DNA of 64,000 nucleotides, from assembly GCF_040643635.1 (NCBI RefSeq), contig NZ_JBEYUS010000031.1:1-64000 (forward strand). The letters are read 5' to 3'. Within the stretch, counting starts at the first letter, position 1, and each line of letters opens with the position of its first letter. Positions 1 through 9,000 of the stretch are shown here, in pieces. This DNA is from Saccharopolyspora_C sp040643635 (GTDB lineage Bacteria > Actinomycetota > Actinomycetes > Mycobacteriales > Pseudonocardiaceae). Below the pieces are notes generated by a model that saw nothing but the letters and a program-made list of their open reading frames with translations, did not search any database and was not told the origin of the DNA. Position numbers and translations under genes: made by a program.

Positions 1-3000
1 GCCGTGGTGCACGCCGCGGGCGTCGTCGACGACGGCGTGGTGGACGCGCTCGACGCGGAGCGGCTGGCGGCGGTGCTGCGGCCGAAGGTGGACGCGGCCT
101 GGCACCTGCACGAGCTCACCGGTGACCTGGACGCGTTCGTGCTGTTCTCCTCGCTGGCGGGCACCTTCGGCTCGCCCGCGCAGGGCAACTACGCGGCGGC
201 GAACGCGTTCCTCGACGCGCTCGCCCGGCACCGGCGCACCGCGGGGCTGCCCGCGACCTCATTGGCCTGGGGACCGTGGGCGGCGGACGGCATGACCGGC
301 GCGCTCACCGACGCCGACCGGGAGCGGATGGCCCGCTCCGGGATGCCGCCGCTGGCGGTGGAGCAGGGGCTCGCCCTGTTCGACCTGGCGGTCGGCGCGG
401 GCGAACCGGTGGTGCTCCCCGCCCGGCTGGACCTGCCCGCGCTGCGCGCCCGCGGCGACGTGCCGAGCGTGCTGCGCGGCCTGATCCGCACCCGCACCCG
501 GCGGGCCGGTGCCGGGACCGGGGTGGCCCGCGCGCTCGGCGACCGGCTCGCCGCGCTGCCGGAGGCCGAGCGCGCCACCGCGCTGCTCGACCTGGTGCGC
601 GGCCAGGTCGCCACCGTGCTCGGGCATTCCGGGCCGACCGCGGTGGAGCCGCGGCGCGCCTTCCAGGAACTCGGCTTCGACTCGCTGACCGCGGTCGAGC
701 TGCGCAACGGCATCAACGCGGCCACCGGGCTGCGGCTGCCCGCGACCGCCGTGTTCGACCACCCGAACGCCGAAGCGCTGGCCGGGTTCGTCGCCGAAGA
801 GCTGTTCGGCGCCACCGCCGCCGCGACCCCCGACGAGGTGCTGCCGCCGGTCGTCGACGACCCCGTGGTGATCGTCGGCATGGCCTGCCGCTACCCGGGC
901 GGGGTGTCCTCGCCGGAGGACCTGTGGCGGCTGGTGTCCGACGGCGTCGACGCGACCGGCGACTTCCCGGCCGACCGCGGCTGGAACCTGGACGAGCTGT
1001 ACCACCCGGACCCCGACCACCCCGGCACCTCCTACACCCGCCGCGGCGGATTCCTGCACCGCGCGGCCGAATTCGACCCGGGTTTCTTCGGGATGAGCCC
1101 GCGGGAGGCGCTGTCCACCGACTCGCAGCAGCGGCTGCTGCTGGAGGTGTCCTGGGAAGCCGTGGAACGCGCCGGCATCGACCCGATCTCGTTGCGCGGC
1201 AGCCGGACCGGCGTGTTCGCCGGGGTGATGTACAACGACTACGGATCGCTGCTGGCGGGCACCGAGTTCGAGGGTTACCAGGGCAGCGGCAGCGCGGGCA
1301 GCGTCGCCTCCGGCCGGGTGTCCTACACGTTCGGTTTCGAGGGGCCGGCCGTCACCGTCGACACCGCGTGCTCGTCCTCGCTGGTCGGGATGCACCTGGC
1401 GGCGCAGGCGCTGCGCGCGGGGGAGTGCTCGCTGGCGCTGGCCGGGGGCGTGACGGTGATGTCCACGCCGAGCACGTTCGTCGAGTTCTCCCGGCAGCGC
1501 GGCCTGTCCCCGGACGGGCGCTGCCGCTCGTTCTCCGCCGAGGCCGACGGCGTCGGCTGGTCGGAGGGCGTGGGCGTGCTGGTGCTGGAGCGGTTGTCCG
1601 ACGCGCGCAGGCACGGGCACCGGGTGCTGGCGGTGCTGCGGGGCAGTGCGGTGAACCAGGACGGGGCGTCGAACGGGTTGACCGCGCCGAACGGGCCGTC
1701 GCAGCAGCGGGTGATCCGGCAGGCGCTCGCCAGCGCTGGACTGTCCACTTCGGACGTCGATGCGGTGGAGGCGCACGGCACCGGCACGTCGCTCGGTGAC
1801 CCGATCGAAGCCCAGGCGTTGCTGGCGACCTACGGGCAGGACCGGGACGTCCCGCTGTGGCTGGGTTCGATCAAGTCGAATCTCGGGCACGCCCAGGCCG
1901 CCGCCGGTGTCGCGGGCGTCATCAAGATGGTGCAGGCGATCCGGCACGGCGCCCTGCCCGCCACCCTGCACGCCGACGCGCCCTCCACCCACGTGGACTG
2001 GGAGGACGGCGCGGTGGAGCTGCTCACCGAGCGGCGCCGCTGGCCCGAGCACGACCGGCCGCGCCGCGCCGGGGTGTCCTCGTTCGGCATCAGCGGCACC
2101 AACGCGCACGTCATCCTCGAACAGGCCGAACCCGAACCGGTGCCCGCCGACCGGCCGCGGCGGGCGATCGGGGCGGTGCCGTGGGTGCTGTCGGCCCGCG
2201 GCGAACCGGCGCTGCGCGCGCAGGCCGCCCGCCTCGCCGAGCACCTGGACGTCATCCCGGGCGCCGACCCCGCCGACGTGGGTTACTCGCTGGCCACCGC
2301 CCGCACCGGGTTCGAGCACCGCGCCGTGGTGTTCGCCGACGAACCCACCGGAACCCTGGAGGCGCTGCGCGCCGTCGCCGAAGGCAGGCCCGAGGCCGTG
2401 CACGGTCAGGTGGCCGACGGCGGACTCGCGTTCCTGTTCGCCGGGCAGGGGTCGCAGCGGCTCGGCATGGGCCGCGAGCTGCACGCCCGCTTCCCGGTCT
2501 TCGCCGCGGCCCTCGACGCCGCCTGCGCCGAGCTCGACCCGCACCTGCCGCGCCCGCTGCGCGAGGCGATGTGGGGCGAGGACGCGGAATCGTTGCACCG
2601 CACCGAATTCGCCCAGCCCGCGCTGTTCGCGGTGGAGACCGCGCTGTTCCGCCTCGTCGAGTCCTGGGGCGTGCACCCGGACCACCTCGCCGGGCACTCC
2701 ATCGGCGAGATCACCGCCGCGCACGCCGCGGGCGTGCTGTCGCTGGCCGACGCGGCGAAGCTCGTCGCCGCGCGCGGCCGGTTGATGCAGGCGCTGCCCG
2801 CGGGCGGCGTGATGAGCGCGCTGCGCGCCGCCGAAGCCGAGGTCGCCGAGCTCGTGGACGGCCGCGAGGACATCGGGATCGCCGCCGTCAACGGCCCCGA
2901 CTCGGTCGTGGTCTCCGGCACCGACGCCGCGGTCGCCGAGGTGGAGCAGCGGTTCCCCGGGGCGACGCGGCTGCGCGTCTCGCACGCCTTCCACTCGCCG

Positions 3001-6000
3001 CTGATGCACCCGGTGCTCGCCGAATTCCGCGCCGTGGCGGAAGAACTCACCTACCACCCGGCGGCGATCCCCGTCGTGTCCGCCGTGACCGGGCGGCGGG
3101 ACGAGGTGCGCGACCCCGAGCACTGGGTGCGGCACGTTCGCGAGGCGGTGCGCTTCGCCGACGCCGTGCGGGAACTGGTGACGCTGGGCGCGACGACGCT
3201 GCTGGACATCGGGCCGGACGGATCGCTGGCCGCGCTCGCGCAGCACTCGCTGGACGCGACGGCCGTCGCGGTCCCGCTGGTGCGCAAGGACCGGGCCGAG
3301 ACGGATGCGGTGCGCACGGCGTTGGCCGGGCTGCACGTCCGCGGCGTCGAGCTGGACTGGGCGGCGCTGCTGCCCGGGGCGCGGCAGGTGGAGCTGCCGA
3401 CCTACGCGTTCCAGCACCGCCGGTTCTGGCCGGAACCGGCCGCCGGCGGCGGGAACGTGCGCGCCGCCGGGCTCAGCTCGGCGGGGCACCCGCTGCTGGG
3501 CGCTGCGGTGGAGCGCGCCGACGAGGACGGGTTCCTGTTCACCAGCAGGTTGTCCACCGGCAGCCACCCGTGGCTGGCCGAGCACGTGGTGCGCGGTGCG
3601 GTGCTGGTGCCGGGCACCGCGTTCGCCGAGCTGGCGCTGCGCGCCGGGGACGAGGCTGGCTGCGACCGGGTGGACGAGCTGACGCTGCTCGCGCCGCTGG
3701 TGCTGCCGGAGCGGGCCGCGGTGCGGGTGCAGGTGTGGGTCGGCGCCGAGGAGGACGGGCGGCGCGGCGTCGAGGTGTACTCGCGCCCGGACGACGACGC
3801 GGACCGCGCCTGGACGCGGCACGCCACCGGCGTGCTCACCGGCGGGGGCGCGCGCGTCGAGCTCCCGACCGGCGCGGGCGCGGGCACGGCGATCGAGCTG
3901 GCCGGGTTCCACGAGGGCCTCGCCGAGGCCGGTTTCGACTACGGGCCGGTGTTCCGCGGCCTGCGCGCCGCCTGGCGCGACGAGGACGCGGTGGTCGCCG
4001 AGGTGGAGCTGCCGGAGGAGACCGGCGTCGCCGGGTTCGGCCTGCACCCGGCGCTGCTGGACGCGGCCGTGCAGGCGGCGGCGCTGCTCGGCGGGTTGCC
4101 TGCCGGGGCGCTGCCGTTCGCCTGGCGCGGCATGTCGCTGCACGCCACGGGCGCGCGAGCGCTGCGAGTGCGGATCACCCGCACCGGCGCGGACGAGGTG
4201 TCGATCGCCGCCGTCGACCCGGCCGGGGAGCCGGTCGTCTCGGTGGAGTCGCTGGTGCTGCGCGCGGGCGCGCCGCAGCGCACGGCCGAGCAGGACGGGC
4301 TGTACCGGTTGCGGTGGACCGGGACCGAGCCCGGCACCGCCGAGCACCCGGTGGTGGTGCTGGGGTCCGCGGACTTCGCCGCCGAGTTGCGCGCCGCCGA
4401 CGTCGATGCGCGCCACGTGGCGGACCTCGCCGACATGACCGAGTTCCCGGACGTACCGGCGGAATCCGCGCTGGTGCTCGTCCCGATCACCGGTGGCGCG
4501 GACGTCCCGCGATCGGTCCGCGAGCTCGTCACCCGGGTGCTGGACCTGCTCCGGGAGCCCGCGCTGCGCGAGGCCCGGCTGGTGTTCGTCACGCGCGGCG
4601 CGGTGGCCCGCGACGACGCCGAGGACGTGCGCGATCTCGCCGCCGCCGCGATCTGGGGCCTGATCCGCGCGGCGCAGGCGGAGAACCCGGGTGCGATCGG
4701 GCTGCTCGACCTCGACGACGACCCGGCCTCGCTGCCGTCGGCGGCCGAGTGGTCGGCCGAACCGCGCGTGGTGCGCGCCGGAGTCCCGCACGTCGGGCGG
4801 CTCGCCACCGGCACGGCCGGGCCGGGCGCGTCCTGGGCGTCCTGCGGCCGGGTGCTCATCACCGGCGGAACCGGTGGTCTCGGCGCCGCGGTCGCGCGGC
4901 ACCTGGTGGCCGAGCACGGGGTGCGGGAGCTGCTGCTGGTCAGCCGCACCGGCCGCGCCGACGAACTCGTCGCCGAACTATCCGAAGTGGACGTACTGGT
5001 GGAGTCCTGCGACGTCGCCGACCGGGACGCGCTAGCCGCGCTGCTCGACCGCCATCCGGTGGGCGCGGTGGTGCACGCGGCCGGGGTGCTCGACGACGGG
5101 GTGCTCGACTCGCTCACCCCGGAGCGGTTCGACGCGGTGCTGCGACCGAAGGTCGACGCCGCCTGGAACCTGCACGAACTGGCCGGGGACGTCGCCGAGT
5201 TCGTGCTGTTCTCCTCGCTGGCCGGCACGTTCGGTTCGGCCGGGCAGGCGAACTACGCGACCGCGAACGCGTTCCTCGACGCGCTGGCCGCGCACCGCCG
5301 CGCGGCCGGGCTGCCCGGGGTGTCCCTGGCCTGGGGGCCGTGGGTGGAGTCCGGTGGCATGACCGGGACCCTCGCCGAGGCGGACCGGCGGCGCCTGGAG
5401 CGCTCCGGCATCCCGCCGCTGACGCACGAGCGGGGCCTCGCCCTGTTCGACGCGGCGGTCGGCGGGGACGAGGCCGTCGCGGTCCCGGTGCGGTTCGACT
5501 TCGCCGCGCTGCGCGGGCGGGAGGAGCTGCCCAGCCTGCTGCGCGGCCTGGTGCGGGCGCCCGCGCGTCGCGCGGTGGCCGCCGCGACCGCCACCCAGGT
5601 GCAGCGGTTCGCCGGGCTCGGCGCCGAGGAACGGCACCGGCAGGTGCTGGAGCTGGTACGCGGCCAGGTCGCCGCGGTGCTCGGCCATGCCACCACCGAC
5701 GAGGTGGACCCGCACCTGGCGTTCCAGGACCTCGGGTTCGATTCGCTGACCGCGGTGGAGCTGCGCAACCGGCTCGCCGCCGACACCGGGCTGCGGCTGC
5801 CCGCGACGCTGGTGTTCGACCACCCGACGGCGGCCGCGCTGGCCACCAGGCTGCTCGCCGAACTCGTCGGGGAGGAGGAGACCGCGCCGGCCGAGGTGCC
5901 GGTGCGGGCGGTCGACGGCGATCCGATCGTCATCGTCGGCATGGCCTGCCGCTACCCGGGCGGGGTGTCCTCACCGGAGGACCTGTGGCGGCTGGTGTCC

Positions 6001-9000
6001 GAGGGGACCGACGCGATCAGCTCCTTCCCGGAGAACCGCGGCTGGGACCTGGACGCCCTCTACGACCCGGATCCGGACGCCGCGGGCACGTCCTCCACGC
6101 GGCACGGCGGATTCCTGCACGACGCCGCCGAGTTCGACCCGGGCTTCTTCGGGATGAGCCCGCGCGAGGCGCTCACCACCGACCCGCAGCAGCGGCTGCT
6201 GCTGGAGACCTCCTGGGAGGCGCTGGAACGCACCGGCGTCGACCCGATCTCGTTGCGCGGCAGCGACACCGGCGTGTTCGCCGGGGTGATGTACAACGAC
6301 TACAGCGCCACCTTGGCCGGTTCGGAGCACGAGGGCTACCAGGGGCACGGCAGCGCGGGCAGCGTCGCCTCCGGCCGGGTCGCCTACACCTTCGGGTTGG
6401 AGGGACCTGCGGTCACGGTCGACACGGCGTGCTCCTCCTCGCTGGTGGCGATGCACTGGGCCGCGCAGGCCCTGCGCTCGGGGGAGTGCTCGCTGGCACT
6501 CGCGGGCGGCGTGACGGTGATGTCGACGCCCGCGGCGTTCGTCGAGTTCTCCCGGCAGCGCGGGCTGTCCGCGGACGGCCGGTGCAAGGCGTTCTCGGCT
6601 GCGGCCGACGGGGTCGGCTGGGCCGAGGGCGTCGGGATGCTGGTGCTGGAGCGGAAGTCGGATGCCGAGCGGCACGGGCACGAGGTGCTGGCGGTGCTGC
6701 GGGGCAGCGCGGTGAACCAGGACGGCGCGTCGAACGGGTTGACGGCGCCGAACGGGCCGTCGCAGCAGCGGGTGATCCGGCAGGCGCTCGCCGCCGCTGA
6801 TCTGTCCACTTCGGACATCGATGCGGTGGAGGCGCACGGCACCGGAACCCGGCTGGGCGATCCGATCGAGGCGCAGGCGTTGCTGGCGACCTACGGGCAG
6901 GACCGGGACGTCCCGCTGTGGCTCGGCTCGATCAAGTCGAACCTCGGACACACCCAGGCCGCCGCCGGTGTCGCAGGCGTCATCAAGATGGTGCAGGCCA
7001 TGCGGCACGGCACCCTCCCGCGCACCCTGCACGCGGGCAGCCCGTCGTCCGAAGTGGACTGGACGGCCGGAGCCGTGCGGCTGCTCGCCGAACCCGCCGA
7101 CTGGCCGGATACCGGGCGGCCGCGCCGTGCCGCGATCTCCTCGTTCGGCATCAGCGGCACCAACGTGCACACCATCCTCGAACAGCCCGCTCCCCGGCCG
7201 CTGCCGGAGCGGGAGGTGCCGGCCGGTCCGGTGCCGCTGGTGCTGTCCGCGAAGACCCCGGCGGCGCTGCGCGCCCACGCCGAGCGCCTCGCCGACCACC
7301 TCGCCGACCCCGCTGCCGACTGCGCTGTCGAACCGGCCGACCTGGCGTTCTCGCTGGCCACCGGCCGATCCCGGTTCGACCGGGCGGCCGCGGTGGTCGC
7401 CGCGGACGGACCGGCGGCGGTGCGCTCGCTGCGCGCCCTGGCCGCCGGGACACCGGACGGCGCCACCGTCGAAGGGCTGGCCGGTCGTGGCGGTCCGGCC
7501 GGTCGCGGCGGGCTGGCCGTGCTGTTCACCGGCCAAGGCGCCCAGCGGCTCGGGATGGGCCGCGAACTGCACGCGCGGTTCCCGGCGTTCGCGGCCGCCC
7601 TCGACGAGGCCTGCGCCGCGCTCGACCCGCACCTGGAGCGCCCGCTGCGGGACGTCATGTGGGGCGAGGACGTGGAAGCGCTGCAGCGCACCGAATTCGC
7701 GCAGCCCGCGCTGTTCGCCGTCGAGGTGGCCCTGTTCCGGTTGCTGGAGTCCTGGGGCGTGCGGCCGGACCACCTCGCCGGGCATTCCATCGGCGAGATC
7801 ACCGCGGCGCACGTCGCGGGCGTCCTCGACCTGCCCGACGCGGCCACCCTCGTCGCCGCGCGCGGCGGCCTGATGCAGGCGCTGCCCGCCGGTGGCGCGA
7901 TGACCGCCGTGCAGGCCACCGAGGACGAGGTGCTGCCGCTGCTCGCGGACCGCGAACTCGGCGTCGCCGCCGTCAACGGACCGGACTCGGTGGTGCTCTC
8001 CGGTGCCGCCGACGCCGTCGAGGACGTCGCCGCGCACTTCCGGGAGCTCGGTCGCCGCACCACCGCACTGCGGGTGTCGCACGCCTTCCACTCACCGCTG
8101 ATGAACCCGGTGCTCGACGAATTCCGCGCGGTGGCGGCCGGGCTGACCTACCGCGACCCCGAGATCCCGATCACCTCCACCAGCGGCGAGCCCGGCGACT
8201 TCGACGCCGAGCACTGGGTGCGGCACCTGCGCGCCCCGGTCCGGTTCGCCGACGCCGTCCGCGACCTCGCCGACCGGGGGGCCACCGCGTTCCTCGAACT
8301 CGGGCCGGACGGCGCGCTCACCGCGCTCGCCCGCGACACCGCCCCGGAGTACGCGGTGCTGATCCCCGCGCTGCGCGCCGGGCACCCCGAGGAACCGGCG
8401 GTGCTCACCGCGCTCGCCCGGCTGCGGATGCACGGCACCGAACCGGACTGGCGGGCGGTGCTGCCCGGGGCGCGGCGCGTCGACCTGCCCACCTACCCGT
8501 TCCAGCACCAGGAGTTCTGGCCGGACACCCCGCCCGCCGCGGCCGGGAACGTCACCGCGGCCGGGCTGCGCGACGCCGGGCACCCGCTGCTCGGGGCCGC
8601 CGTGGAACTCGCCGACGCGGGCACCGCGCTGTTCACCGGCACGCTGTCCCGCCGCACCCACCCGTGGTTGGCCGAGCACGTCGTCGGCGGCACCGCGCTG
8701 GTGCCCGGCACCGCCCTGCTGGAGCTGGCGCTGCGCGCGGGAGAGGAGACCGGCTGCGACCGCGTCGAGGAGCTCACCCTCACCGCACCGCTGGTGCTGC
8801 CCGCGCGCGGCGGGGTGCAGGTGCAGGTCGCGGCCGCCGCTCCGGACGCGGACGGCCACCGCGCGCTCACCGTGCACGCCCGCGAGGACGACGGGCAGGA
8901 CTGGCGGCTGCACGCCACCGGATCGCTCGCCCCGGCCGCCGGCGAACCGGCCGAGCTCGGCACCTGGCCACCGCCCGGCGCGGAACCGGTCGATGTCGAC

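Noticed and set aside
259..4917. A 1552-aa open frame antisense to the PKS gene, and others of similar size (20084-21625, 36085-36549, 46381-49167)
   Set aside because: In very GC-rich coding DNA the opposite strand and the other frames stay open by chance. The translations are Arg/Pro/Gly/His-rich low-complexity sequence without domains or good RBS.
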